Source of the DNA: Labilibacter sediminis
GTDB lineage: Bacteria > Bacteroidota > Bacteroidia > Bacteroidales > Marinilabiliaceae
DNA length: 64,000 nt
Direction of reading: 5' to 3'
Assembly (NCBI RefSeq): GCF_005877885.1
Contig: NZ_VCHY01000006.1
Location: 1 to 64,000, forward strand
Both the position numbers and the translations under genes were made by a program. The notes below the pieces were generated by a model that did no database searches, was not told where the DNA came from, and saw only the letters and a program-made list of their open reading frames with translations. Positions 1 through 9,906 of this stretch are shown in pieces (position 1 is the stretch's first letter; each line of letters opens with the position of its first letter).

Positions 1-33
1 CTGCATACTGTGGGAGAGTAGGCCGCCGCCGAC
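1..33 (+). rRNA. rrf: 5S rRNA, 3' end only (cut by window edge)
   Basis: The first bases read ACTGTGGGAGAGTAGGCCGC followed by CGCC. This is the conserved 3' strand of bacterial 5S rRNA (helix IV/V and the closing stem). The remainder, and presumably 23S and 16S, lie outside the window. A strong terminator follows within a few bases, which fits the end of an rRNA operon. Confidence 0.85.
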
Positions 34-37
34 TTTT

Positions 38-75
38 AAAAAAGGTTAGTTTTCAATAGAAGACTAACCTTTTTT
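38..75 (+). terminator. Intrinsic terminator of the rRNA operon
   Basis: A 17-bp stem (38-54 with 59-75, one G-T pair) encloses an AATA loop and ends in a run of six T. It sits directly behind the 5S end, so it most likely ends the rRNA transcript. Confidence 0.9.
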
Positions 76-300
76 GCGTTTATACAGTTTGGTGTAGGAA
101 CGGAATTATACAACTCCTTTTGTTTATATTGGCTGGAACTGACTTGAAACTACCTCCCTTGTAGATCTAGATTAAAGGATTGTTATTTTTATGCTGTGGT
201 TTGAATAATGTTTAAGCAAAGTCAGTTTTTGTATTTATCAGTCTAAATATCAATAACAATTGTTTTTTTTTAATATTTTTATCAGCAAAATCTATCTCAA

Positions 301-3300
301 ATGCTGAATTTACCAAGTCTACACAATCTACTAAAAGCCTTCATACTCTTTTGCCTCTGTTTAATTACTTTATCTGCTTCTGCTCAGGATTTTCAAATTA
401 ATTATTTATCCGTTAAAGATGGCTTGTCGCAAAATGATGTAACCTCAATTATTCAGGATAAATTCGGATTAATGTGGTTTGGTACTAAAGGAGGACTAAA
501 CCGATATGATGGATACAAGTTTAAGCATTTTAAACCGGGGACTATAGATAAAAGTAGTTTGCATAGTCCTGCAGTGGAGCGGCTGTATTGCGATAGTGCA
601 GGAAATATTTTGATAGGAACAAAATCGGGAGGAATAGGTATTTATGAAATGGAATCTGAAACTTTTAGTCAGCGAAGTTTTAGTCAGGAGACACCTAACC
701 GTGTCATCTCGTTTCTGGAAGATAGTCATGGTAAACTGTGGTTTGGAGGGTGGTCTGGTGGATTGATTCAATATGATAAAAAGAAAGATTCAATTAAGAC
801 TTATTCTGCTATTGACAGGGTTAATTCAGTTGTTGAAACGATTGATGGAAGCATATGGTGTGGTTCTAACGAAGGTTTGTTTTATGTAAAAAATATAAAT
901 GGGAGCGAAAAGTCAGGGATAGTTCCCGGCATAGAAGAAATAACAGAAATTGTCATTGATAGTAATGGTCCATATTTATGGCTTGTAGGTTGGGAAATTG
1001 ATTTAGTGCGGTATAATTATCATGACGGAACTTATAAAACGTTTCCATTGCCTTGGGATAAGCAATCGTTACATCCTTATGCTTATTCACTTCTTCAGGA
1101 TAGTAAAACGGGAAATTTATTAGTCGGCACATGGGGAGATGGACTTTATCTTTTTGATGTGCGAAAAGAAGAGTATAAGGCAATTGATATAAAGCCATTT
1201 AATACTTCTGAAACAACCATAGACTTTGACGTAATTTTAGATTTATATCAAGGATATGGGGGAGATATTTGGGTAGGTACAGATGGTGGTGGAATTGTTA
1301 GATTATCAGATAAAAGCCAATTTCATTTATATAAATCCTCTTTACAGAGTATAAATAAAGAGCACCATGTAAATACTGTATTAGTGGATAGTGAAAATAA
1401 GGTATGGATAGGCACAAAAGGCAGAGGGCTTTATTTATCAGAATCAAGAAAAGAAGCGGAGAAAATTGATTTTAATTCGTCGGACGATTTATTTAGAAAG
1501 GAAGGTTTAGTTGTAAAGTATGTTTATGAAGATACAGACAAAAATATTTGGGTAAGTTATAATGAAGGTATTTATGTTGCAGATAAGAGAGGTAACAAAC
1601 ATACGCTCATAAAAGCGTCCTCATATTTTAATAGTCCCGACTTAGATCAAGTTAACAAGGCGCATCAGGTGCTTATTGAAAAAGATAATTTATGGGTTGC
1701 AACGCAACAGGAAGGTTTGTTCTTATTTGTTATAGAGGACGGATTGTTTAAGCTACATAAAAGGTTTAATGCCTCTCCCCAAAAAGGAAGTTTAGCAGAT
1801 AATAGGGTTACTACTCTTTTATTGGATGCATCCAATGAGATACTTGTAGGTACATATAAAGGATTTTACAAATTTGACGATAAAGATTCTGTATTTATTC
1901 CTATTAATGATTTGATCGAAGGAAGTAATATGTTCTTATGTGATATAATTCTTTGTGCTTATAAGGATTCTAAACATAATTTATGGTTGGGGACTCCTTG
2001 TAGCTTAACTTGTTTGATACCAAAGAGTAATGGGAAGTACTGTTTAAAGGAATATACAATTGAGGATGGATTGTCGGATGATTACATTAATGGAATATTG
2101 TCGGATAATAAGGAAGATATTTGGGTTAGTACAAATGGAGGTATATCCAGGTTAACTTTAAAAGATGGGGTATTTCGAAACTATGATATCTCAGATGGGG
2201 TTGGAAGTTCAAATTTTTCGGAAGGAGCATGTTGTAAAGGGCCCGATGGTATGTTGTATTTTGGAGGGTATAGTGATTTAACTTATTTTGATCCAAATGA
2301 AATAACTGAAAATCAAGCCATACCTCCTTTGGTTATTACCGATTTTAAGATTTTAAACAAGAAGGTGGAGATTGATAAGAAACATACGCTTAAGAAGAAT
2401 ATTAACATACAAAAGAATATCATTCTCTCACACAACCAAAAAGAGTTTTCATTTGAGTTTGCAGCTTTAGATTATAAAGCACCACATCGTAATCAGTATG
2501 CATATTGGCTTGAGGGAAGCACCGAAGATACTGTTCGTATTGGAAATCGTAGGTTTGTATCTTTTTCAAATCTTGCTCCCGGCAAATATACTTTGCATTT
2601 TTATGGTTCAAATAGTAACGGAATTTGGAACGAACAAGGTATATCATTAGGTGTAAAAATTCGTCCTGCCCCCTGGCGTACCTGGTATGCAATTTTAGGT
2701 TATATATTGTTTATGCTTTTGTTAGTAGGCATCATATCTCGTATAGGTAAGCAGCAAGTTACTTTAATTAATGAAGCCGAGATGGAGAAAGCTTTACGTA
2801 AGCAGGAAACTAAGATGAATGAATATAAGCTAAAGTTTTTTACCAATGTTTCGCATGAGATACGTACTCCATTAACTCTAATTTTAGCGCCAATAAATGA
2901 ATTGTTAAAAAAGAATATCGCTGATTTACAGCCAATGTTTATTGTCAATAAACTGAAATTAGTTCAGCAAAATACAAACAGGCTGTATAATTTAGTGAAC
3001 CAGTTACTTGAATTTCGTAAAGTTGAATTGGGAAAAGTGGATGTTAAGGTTGCAAAACAAGATATTGTTTGTTTGCTTCAGGAATTATGTGAAGCCTTTG
3101 ATGAATTGGCAGTAATACGAAATATTACCTTTAAAAAACTTTTGCCCTCTAAGGAAATCAATTTGTATTTCGATAAAGAACGTATTGGAGTTGTAGTTTC
3201 AAACCTATTATCTAATGCTTTTAAAAATGCTGGAAAACCCGGTGAGGTGAGTATTAGTATTAAGGATTCGGGAGATGTAGTAAACATCAATGTAATGAAC

Positions 3301-4371
3301 AATGGAAAGGGGATACCTAAAAATGAAATTCAATTTTTATTTGATCGTTTCTATCAAGCATCTGGAGAGTCGTCTATAAAAAGTTCAGGGATTGGTTTAT
3401 CACTGGTAAAGGGGTATACAGAGCTTCATAAAGGAAAGGTACTTGTTGAAAGTGAAGTCGGTAAACTAACCACATTTACCATTGTTTTACCAAAGGGGAA
3501 TAAACATTTTTCTGCAGATCAAATAGTTTCAAAGCACGAAACCTCGGAAAATCTGACCATAAATCAATATCCAGTACCATCTGCCAAAAGAATATTGAAG
3601 AAAGGTGTAAAAGGTGCCAGTGTGCTAGTAGTTGAAGATAACCATGAAGTACGGTCATATATAACAAGCTTGTTGCTGGAGAATTTTGAGGTTATTGAGG
3701 CCGAAGATGGTATGGAAGGATATGATTTAGCGGTAAAGCATAAACCCAAGGTTGTTATTTCTGATGTGATGATGCCTTATATGGATGGTTACGAACTTTG
3801 TAGTAAGCTGAAATCAAATGAATTGGTTTCACATATTCCGGTGGTTTTGTTAACTGCTAAAGGAGCACCACATGATAAAGTTTTCGGGACAAGGCAGGGA
3901 GCTGATGTTTATTTAACCAAGCCTTTTGATCCTGAGCTTTTAATTGAGAATATCACTCAGCTAATTGAAAATAGAACCAGGCTCATAGAAAAGTATTCAG
4001 ATACGGTTAAATTGGAACCAAAAGATGCAGATATTGATTCGGAAGAGGCAAAGTTTTTAAAAAAGGCAATTGCAGTTATAGAGCAAAATATTGGTGTTAT
4101 GGATTTTGATCCTGATCATTTGGCTGTTGAGTTGGGCATGAGTCATTCTACACTTTATCGTAAATCAAAAAAAGTTACAAATTTAACACCCGGAGCTTTT
4201 ATTAAATCGATTCGTTTTAAGCGTGCCGCTCAGTTACTTAGAGATAGTGATTTAACTGTTTCTGAAATAATTGAAAGTATTGGTTATCAGGATATGAAAA
4301 ATTTTAGGCGAAGTTTTGTACAAGAATTTGATTTAACCCCTACAGACTACAGAAGAACACATAGAAACTAA
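301..4371 (+). CDS. Hybrid two-component system regulator (HTCS) of the glycan locus
   Basis: A one-protein sensor and transcription factor of 1356 aa. A signal peptide (about 1-28) leads into a periplasmic two-component-regulator propeller with repeated LWFG/IWVGT-type blades, then a Y_Y_Y domain (about 711-790) and one membrane helix (about 797-817). The cytoplasmic part has a HisKA domain with SHEIRTPLT (phospho-His about 852), an HATPase domain, a receiver (about 1105-1220, phospho-Asp about 1155 in ISDVMMP) and a C-terminal AraC-type helix-turn-helix (about 1255-1356). All HTCS domains are present. In this family the propeller binds an oligosaccharide product and the AraC domain activates the neighbouring susCD genes. 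Its position upstream of SusC/SusD on the same strand supports that role. The ligand is not readable from the sequence. Confidence 0.95.
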   Translation: MLNLPSLHNLLKAFILFCLCLITLSASAQDFQINYLSVKDGLSQNDVTSIIQDKFGLMWFGTKGGLNRYDGYKFKHFKPGTIDKSSLHSPAVERLYCDSAGNILIGTKSGGIGIYEMESETFSQRSFSQETPNRVISFLEDSHGKLWFGGWSGGLIQYDKKKDSIKTYSAIDRVNSVVETIDGSIWCGSNEGLFYVKNINGSEKSGIVPGIEEITEIVIDSNGPYLWLVGWEIDLVRYNYHDGTYKTFPLPWDKQSLHPYAYSLLQDSKTGNLLVGTWGDGLYLFDVRKEEYKAIDIKPFNTSETTIDFDVILDLYQGYGGDIWVGTDGGGIVRLSDKSQFHLYKSSLQSINKEHHVNTVLVDSENKVWIGTKGRGLYLSESRKEAEKIDFNSSDDLFRKEGLVVKYVYEDTDKNIWVSYNEGIYVADKRGNKHTLIKASSYFNSPDLDQVNKAHQVLIEKDNLWVATQQEGLFLFVIEDGLFKLHKRFNASPQKGSLADNRVTTLLLDASNEILVGTYKGFYKFDDKDSVFIPINDLIEGSNMFLCDIILCAYKDSKHNLWLGTPCSLTCLIPKSNGKYCLKEYTIEDGLSDDYINGILSDNKEDIWVSTNGGISRLTLKDGVFRNYDISDGVGSSNFSEGACCKGPDGMLYFGGYSDLTYFDPNEITENQAIPPLVITDFKILNKKVEIDKKHTLKKNINIQKNIILSHNQKEFSFEFAALDYKAPHRNQYAYWLEGSTEDTVRIGNRRFVSFSNLAPGKYTLHFYGSNSNGIWNEQGISLGVKIRPAPWRTWYAILGYILFMLLLVGIISRIGKQQVTLINEAEMEKALRKQETKMNEYKLKFFTNVSHEIRTPLTLILAPINELLKKNIADLQPMFIVNKLKLVQQNTNRLYNLVNQLLEFRKVELGKVDVKVAKQDIVCLLQELCEAFDELAVIRNITFKKLLPSKEINLYFDKERIGVVVSNLLSNAFKNAGKPGEVSISIKDSGDVVNINVMNNGKGIPKNEIQFLFDRFYQASGESSIKSSGIGLSLVKGYTELHKGKVLVESEVGKLTTFTIVLPKGNKHFSADQIVSKHETSENLTINQYPVPSAKRILKKGVKGASVLVVEDNHEVRSYITSLLLENFEVIEAEDGMEGYDLAVKHKPKVVISDVMMPYMDGYELCSKLKSNELVSHIPVVLLTAKGAPHDKVFGTRQGADVYLTKPFDPELLIENITQLIENRTRLIEKYSDTVKLEPKDADIDSEEAKFLKKAIAVIEQNIGVMDFDPDHLAVELGMSHSTLYRKSKKVTNLTPGAFIKSIRFKRAAQLLRDSDLTVSEIIESIGYQDMKNFRRSFVQEFDLTPTDYRRTHRN

Positions 4372-5013
4372 TATATCCTGAAAATATAAGGCAATTGTTG
4401 TAAATTAATTAAAAGCTGGTTACAGGGTATAGTTTATGTGGTGTTTCTATGCCTTGATTTCTTGAATGTAATTCATATTTTTTCTTACCCTTTCTTTTAA
4501 AATCTTTTAGATTTTTTCATTTTTATAGCATTCAATATCCCGATTTATTCTCCCCATAAAAGTGAATGATTGTTAATTTTTATTTAAACATATTTCGAAT
4601 ATAAACTCTAAATATTCTATTTAACATTATTTAAGCTATTGGCTGTTGTTTGTTTATAATCAGTTAGTAGTGAATTTTGTTGAGATTATAGGCCCATTGA
4701 TTTGAGAACTTATTTTAGGCTTAGTTGATATTTTTACACCCTTCAGTTTGGAATTTCCTGACAATGTAAATTTTAATCTAGCGAGTACTTTGCATACAAG
4801 AAAACTAATGTCCGATAAGGGTTAGTGTAATTGTATGTCAAACTTATAGAAGTTGGGAGATAATAAATTGAAAGATCAACTTAAATATCTAAAAGTACTT
4901 AGTTGGATACTCTATGTGATCCTGGCTATATTTCTATTTGTTGTCTTCTTATTATTCTAATCATTATTGGGTGTTGTTTATTTTAATTAATAACAAATGA
5001 TAACAACAAGTCT
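4372..5013. other. 642-bp regulatory gap between HTCS and susC
   Basis: AT-rich with no long reading frame. It should carry the susC promoter and the HTCS operator. A degenerate -7-like TACTTTGC at 4788-4795 is visible, but I cannot assign an operator. A possible very short membrane peptide is listed separately at 4868. Confidence 0.6.
4868..4960 (+). CDS. Possible 30-aa single-span membrane peptide (uncertain)
   Basis: A TTG-initiated frame of 30 codons ends 53 bp before susC. After a short charged start (KDQLKYLK) it reads as one continuous hydrophobic segment, WILYVILAIFLFVVFLLF, then stops. A GGGAG lies 9-13 bases upstream of the TTG. Small hydrophobic frames arise by chance in AT-rich DNA, and the start is not ATG, so this is only a candidate leader or micro-protein. 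Confidence 0.2.
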   Translation: MKDQLKYLKVLSWILYVILAIFLFVVFLLF

Positions 5014-8000
5014 ATGAAAAAAAAGCATTTTGGATTAAGTCGATTGCTCTTACTACTAGGGATAATCATTTCCTGTAGTCTCCCAGCGCTTGGACAAAGC
5101 AAGAGTATTAGTGGTATCGTATCCGACCAAAAAGGAGAACCGATACCTGGAGTTTCTGTTCTTGAAAAAGGAACAACTAATGGTACAATTACGGATATTA
5201 ATGGTAATTATAACATTACTGTGTCCGATGCATCTACTATTGTATTTTCTTTTATTGGTATGAAATCTCAAGAGGTTGTTGTCGGTACTCAAAAAAATAT
5301 CGATGTTGTTTTGGAAGATGAAACTATCGGTATGGATGAAGTGGTAGTGGTAGGTTATGGTTCTCAAAAGAAGGCCAACCTTACGGGTGCTGTATCTGCA
5401 GTCGACTTTTCTGACGTAGAAGGTCGCCCGGCTTCAAATACGGCAACCTTGTTACAAGGTCAAATGACAGGGGTTACCGTAAGTAATTTCGCTAATCAAC
5501 CAGGTCAGGATAATCCAGATATTATAATTCGTGGTGTAGGTACTTTAAACTCAGGAACTGAACCATTGGTAATTGTGGATGGAGTTGAATCTTCAATGAG
5601 TCAAATTCCGGCTTCTGATATTGAAAGTGTTTCTGTACTAAAAGATGCAGCATCTGCAGCTATTTATGGTGTACGTGCAGCGAATGGAGTTATTCTTGTA
5701 ACCACAAAGCGTGGTAAAGAAGGAAAACCTACCATTCAAATAAATCAATCCTTTGCGTGGCAAAAAGCCATTGTTGAACCTGATTTAGTTAATTCATGGG
5801 ATCAGGCTACTATTATTAACCTAGATAACAGTGAGAAAGGTTTAGGTCCTGAGTTTACTGATGCTCAGATTAAGTCTATGAAAGAAGAAGATAATCTTGA
5901 TGAATGGGCCAATACAAATTGGTTTGATGAAATGTTTCGCGTAGCTCCGATGAATAACACCTATTTATCTGTAAGCGGATCTAAGGATAATGTTCGTTAT
6001 ATGGTATCTACTGACATTCTTAATCAGGATGGTATCATGATTAACACCGGGTTGAAGCGTTATAACTTCCGTTCTAATTTAGATGTGGATATTTCTAAAC
6101 GTATTAAAATAGGAATGAATTTGGCCGGAAATAAAAGAGAGGTTACTGAAACAATAAATAGTGCAAGTGCTACTGATGATGATCAGGACTTGAACTATAT
6201 CATCCGTCGTTTTGCTTCACCTACTGTACCGGTTAAGTATTCAAATGGAGACTGGGGTGCTGTTGATGGTAGACAATATCAACCAGGTGGCGGACCAAAC
6301 GCAATTAAAAACCCTGTGATGTTGGCAGGCCTTGGACAAAATAAAACTGACGAGTATAACTTTACCGGTAAAGTATATGCTGATTTAGAGCTTGTAAAAA
6401 ATCTACACTATAAGCCTAGTTACTCATATGTTTATGTTTCTAGACGTCAGTCAAAGTATACGCCAAGATGGGAAATGTACGACAAAGACGGAAGTGTAGT
6501 TAATTCTAACGAAAATAATAAATTATTAAATAAACATGTGGATAGAAGAAGATACCAGGTTGATAATATTTTAACTTACGATCTTAATGTATCTGACCAT
6601 AAAATTGGATTTTTGGCTGGTCAATCAGCACAGTATTGGAGAGTAGACAGAGTTGAAGCTTCCATTAGAGATTTTGCTAACGATGAAATTTATCAATTAG
6701 ACGCCGGAGCAACAGAGAAAGATGTTAAGGGTTCTGCGGATGATTTAGCGTTGAATTCATATTTTGGAAGGTTAAATTATAATTATGCAGATAAGTATTT
6801 ATTTGAGTTCAATTATCGTTACGATGGTACATCTCGTATGCCTTCAGATTCTCGTTGGGGTGGTTTCCCGTCTGTTTCGGCTGGTTGGGTTGTTTCAAAC
6901 GAAGGTTTTATGTCTAATATTGAAGCACTTTCATTTCTGAAATTAAGAGGTAGCTGGGGACAATTAGGTAACCAAAATCTTGGGGATGATTATTATCCAT
7001 ATACACAATACATAGAAACAGGAAAGAATTATTTATGGGATGATGGTATTGCTCCTGGAGTTGCTATGACAGAATTGGCTAACCCAATGATTGCCTGGGA
7101 AACAACTACCATTACAGACTTTGGTGTTGATTTTAATTTATTTAACAATAAGGTTCAGGTGGTTGCTGATTGGTTCAATAAAACCAGTACTGATGTATTA
7201 ATGCGCTTAAACTTACCATCTACAATTGGTGTAACTAAGTTTCCATTCCAAAATGTTGGCGAAGTAAAAAATGTTGGTTGGGAATTAGGTGTTAAAGTAT
7301 TTGAAAAGATTGGAGCTGTGGATGTGTACGGAGGAGTTAATCTTTCACAGGTTAAAAACGAAATCGTCGATTTTAAAGATGTTCCAGACATTGATAATGA
7401 TACTCATACCATCAGTATGGAAGGTGAAGCTATTGATTCTTATTATGCTTTTATTGCAGATGGTTATTATCAAACGCAAGAAGAGTTGGATAATGCACCT
7501 GTGCAGCCAGGTAATCCTCTTCGTTTAGGTGATATTAAATTAAGAGATATTTCCGGTCCTGACGGAGTGCCTGACGGCCAGGTTGATGAGACTTATGATA
7601 GAACTGTTATTGGTAATCCTTTCCCTGATTTACAATACTCATTTAATTTGGGAGCTGCTTATAAAGGATTTGATATTTATGCTTTCTTCCAGGGTTTACA
7701 AGGTGTTGATCGTTATTACTGGATGAATGCAGAAACCAATGGTACATTTACTTCAGAGGCTCTTGATTATTGGACTCCTGAAAACAGAGATGCAGCGGTA
7801 CCTCGTTGGGGTAACCTTGAAGCAAACAAAGTTTATTCATCATTCTATTTGAGAGATGCTTCTTACTTGCGTTTGAAAAATTTAGAGATCGGGTATACGC
7901 TACCTTCTTCGATTACACAAAAAGCGCATATTCAAAAAGCAAGATTCTACTTCTCAGGTGTTAATTTATTGACATGGACACATGACAATGTAAAAAATTA

Positions 8001-8088
8001 CGATCCTGAGAAAAAGACTGGTGACGACCGTAACAGAGATTATCCTGGGGCTAAAGTGTACTCAATTGGTGTAAACATTACATTGTAA
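5014..8088 (+). CDS. SusC/RagA-family TonB-dependent outer-membrane transporter
   Basis: A 1024-aa outer-membrane channel that imports glycan fragments with its SusD partner, powered by TonB. It has a signal peptide (about 1-27), a carboxypeptidase-regulatory-like domain (about 30-108, with SGIVSDQKGEPIPGVSV), then the family signature MDEVVVVGYGSQKKANLTGA around the TonB-box/plug junction. The plug follows (VIVDGVE, SVLKDAASAAIYG, GVILVTTK) and then a long 22-strand-type barrel ending in an aromatic-rich C terminus. Length is typical. It is followed after 18 bp by susD, so the two are co-transcribed. ATG at 5014 is the only sensible start before the signal peptide. Confidence 0.97.
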   Translation: MKKKHFGLSRLLLLLGIIISCSLPALGQSKSISGIVSDQKGEPIPGVSVLEKGTTNGTITDINGNYNITVSDASTIVFSFIGMKSQEVVVGTQKNIDVVLEDETIGMDEVVVVGYGSQKKANLTGAVSAVDFSDVEGRPASNTATLLQGQMTGVTVSNFANQPGQDNPDIIIRGVGTLNSGTEPLVIVDGVESSMSQIPASDIESVSVLKDAASAAIYGVRAANGVILVTTKRGKEGKPTIQINQSFAWQKAIVEPDLVNSWDQATIINLDNSEKGLGPEFTDAQIKSMKEEDNLDEWANTNWFDEMFRVAPMNNTYLSVSGSKDNVRYMVSTDILNQDGIMINTGLKRYNFRSNLDVDISKRIKIGMNLAGNKREVTETINSASATDDDQDLNYIIRRFASPTVPVKYSNGDWGAVDGRQYQPGGGPNAIKNPVMLAGLGQNKTDEYNFTGKVYADLELVKNLHYKPSYSYVYVSRRQSKYTPRWEMYDKDGSVVNSNENNKLLNKHVDRRRYQVDNILTYDLNVSDHKIGFLAGQSAQYWRVDRVEASIRDFANDEIYQLDAGATEKDVKGSADDLALNSYFGRLNYNYADKYLFEFNYRYDGTSRMPSDSRWGGFPSVSAGWVVSNEGFMSNIEALSFLKLRGSWGQLGNQNLGDDYYPYTQYIETGKNYLWDDGIAPGVAMTELANPMIAWETTTITDFGVDFNLFNNKVQVVADWFNKTSTDVLMRLNLPSTIGVTKFPFQNVGEVKNVGWELGVKVFEKIGAVDVYGGVNLSQVKNEIVDFKDVPDIDNDTHTISMEGEAIDSYYAFIADGYYQTQEELDNAPVQPGNPLRLGDIKLRDISGPDGVPDGQVDETYDRTVIGNPFPDLQYSFNLGAAYKGFDIYAFFQGLQGVDRYYWMNAETNGTFTSEALDYWTPENRDAAVPRWGNLEANKVYSSFYLRDASYLRLKNLEIGYTLPSSITQKAHIQKARFYFSGVNLLTWTHDNVKNYDPEKKTGDDRNRDYPGAKVYSIGVNITL

Positions 8089-8106
8089 TTACAAAAACGA
8101 AAAAAG

Positions 8107-9642
8107 ATGAAAAAAATATTTTTAATATTATTTCTAGGATCAATTCTTTTGGCAAGTTGCTCGGAGGAATTTCTGGACACAAAGTCATTGACTGATCTAT
8201 CCAATGATAACTTTTGGGTAAGTGAGGCAGATGCTGAATTAGGTATTGCCGGGTGCTACGATGCTTTGCAAGATAACTATTTGTTTAATGGTGATCCTTG
8301 GGGAGGTAGTGTAGCCGGACGATGGGATTATATGAGTGATAACGGATGGTGCCGTTGGAAATGGATGGCAGGAGGTGCTGTAGAGCGCGGTGAAAATAAC
8401 TCTAGTAGTTGGATAACAGGCGATTTTTGGAGAGGTTGTTATAAGGCTATTGGTCGTTGTAACCTGGTTATTCAAAATGTTGGTAAAATGGGAACGGATG
8501 TGATTGATCAGGACGCTAAAGATCAAATTATTGCAGAGGCAAAGTTTGTGAGAGCTTTGGTATACAATTATTTAACCATGACTTTTGAAGATGTGCCTTT
8601 GGTTACAACTGTACAGGATCCGGCTGAAGCTAATGTGACTAAATCAAGTAAAGAAGATATCGTAGCTTTTATTTTAAAAGATTTAGGTGATTGCGTAGAA
8701 GATTTAGCTGCTCCGGGAACTACCAATTTTGGTAGAGCTACAAGAGGTGCTGGTTATGCATTGTTGGCGCGCATTAATCTATATAACGAAAATTGGAATG
8801 ATGCCATTATTGCTGCCGATAAAGTTCTTGCAGAAGGATATTCATTACACCCGAATTATAAAGCTTTATTTTCTACAGCTAACGAAATGAGTAACGAAGT
8901 TATTTTTTCGGTACGATTCTTAAGAGGACCGGATGAAGACGGAGCTAAATTCGCAGGTTATTGGTCTGGTGTTGGTTTAATGAACTACCAGGAAGCTCTT
9001 CCTAATTTAGGAGAAACTTATTTTTGTACGGATGGACGACCTATTGATGTATCGCCATTATATAATCCAGCCGTTCCTTCAACAGATAGAGATGCCAGAT
9101 TCGATGGTACTTTGGTAAGTATAGGATCTATTTATAACGATGCTGCGCCACCAATGCAAAAGGTATGGACAAAGTATGCTCAGCGTAAATATACAGAAGA
9201 AGGAGCGCCAACAGAGAATCATTTTGATGCAAATGAAGATTTTTATGTATTCCGTTTGGGGCATGTTATTTTAATGAAAGCTGAAGCAATTGCAGAAAGC
9301 GGAGGTACAGCAACAGATGTGTTTACGGAGATCAATAAATTACGTCCAAGAGCCAATATGCCTGGTATGGATCAGACAGAGGTAGATACCTACTTTGGAG
9401 GTGATTTAGTAGAAGCTGTTCGTCATGAGAGAAGAGTAGAAACAGCATTTGAAGGTCTTCGTTATCTTGATTTAAAGAGATGGAAGATCATGGAAGAGCG
9501 TGTTGAATATTACAATGCCAATGACAGGGTAGATAATAGAATGTCTATTAGAACATTTGCGCCAAAGAATTATGTGTGGCCAATTCCTCAGTTTGAAATC
9601 GATGTAAATACTGCTCTTGTTCAGCATGAGTTATGGCAGTAG
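8107..9642 (+). CDS. SusD/RagB-family surface glycan-binding lipoprotein
   Basis: A 511-aa SusD-like lipoprotein. Its lipobox LLASC gives acyl-Cys 18. The family N-terminal motif EEFLDTKSLTDLSNDNFW, the central tetratricopeptide-like helices (ARINLYNENWNDAI) and the C-terminal RHERRVETAFEGLRYLDLKRW signature are all present. SusD proteins cap the SusC barrel and present oligosaccharides to it. It lies 18 bp after susC. The gap behind it contains two hairpins before the first enzyme gene, so expression may step down there. Confidence 0.97.
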   Translation: MKKIFLILFLGSILLASCSEEFLDTKSLTDLSNDNFWVSEADAELGIAGCYDALQDNYLFNGDPWGGSVAGRWDYMSDNGWCRWKWMAGGAVERGENNSSSWITGDFWRGCYKAIGRCNLVIQNVGKMGTDVIDQDAKDQIIAEAKFVRALVYNYLTMTFEDVPLVTTVQDPAEANVTKSSKEDIVAFILKDLGDCVEDLAAPGTTNFGRATRGAGYALLARINLYNENWNDAIIAADKVLAEGYSLHPNYKALFSTANEMSNEVIFSVRFLRGPDEDGAKFAGYWSGVGLMNYQEALPNLGETYFCTDGRPIDVSPLYNPAVPSTDRDARFDGTLVSIGSIYNDAAPPMQKVWTKYAQRKYTEEGAPTENHFDANEDFYVFRLGHVILMKAEAIAESGGTATDVFTEINKLRPRANMPGMDQTEVDTYFGGDLVEAVRHERRVETAFEGLRYLDLKRWKIMEERVEYYNANDRVDNRMSIRTFAPKNYVWPIPQFEIDVNTALVQHELWQ

Positions 9643-9673
9643 TCTTTTAAGATTTTAAATTTATAATATTATG

Positions 9674-9697
9674 CCGGGAGGTAATTCTACCTCCTGG
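9674..9697 (+). promoter_or_regulatory. Stable hairpin after susD (attenuator or mRNA stabiliser)
   Basis: A 10-bp GC-rich stem (9674-9683 with 9688-9697, one G-T pair) with an ATTC loop, 32 bp behind the susD stop. No long T run follows, so it is better read as a processing or stability hairpin, or a weak attenuator, than a full terminator. Confidence 0.55.
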
Positions 9698-9820
9698 TAA
9701 TTTCCAAATTGATATATACAAAAGAGTAAAGGTTATTGAGTGATAATTCCTTTATGTATCTGGTTAATAGATTTCTATTGTCTGGCAATAGGGGAGTTGT
9801 ATGAAATAATTAATTGAAAT

Positions 9821-9862
9821 AATAGTAAAACGGTATATACCAAACCTGACCCTTTTACTATT
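9821..9862 (+). promoter_or_regulatory. AT-rich hairpin upstream of the GH128-like gene
   Basis: AATAGTAAAA (9821-9830) pairs perfectly with TTTTACTATT (9853-9862) across a 22-base loop. It lies 45 bp before the start codon of the next gene. It could be a leader structure or operator; no function is proven. Confidence 0.35.
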
Positions 9863-9906
9863 AAAGATTATAGATAATAGCAGCGAGAATTAAAAGTATT
9901 TACGTG

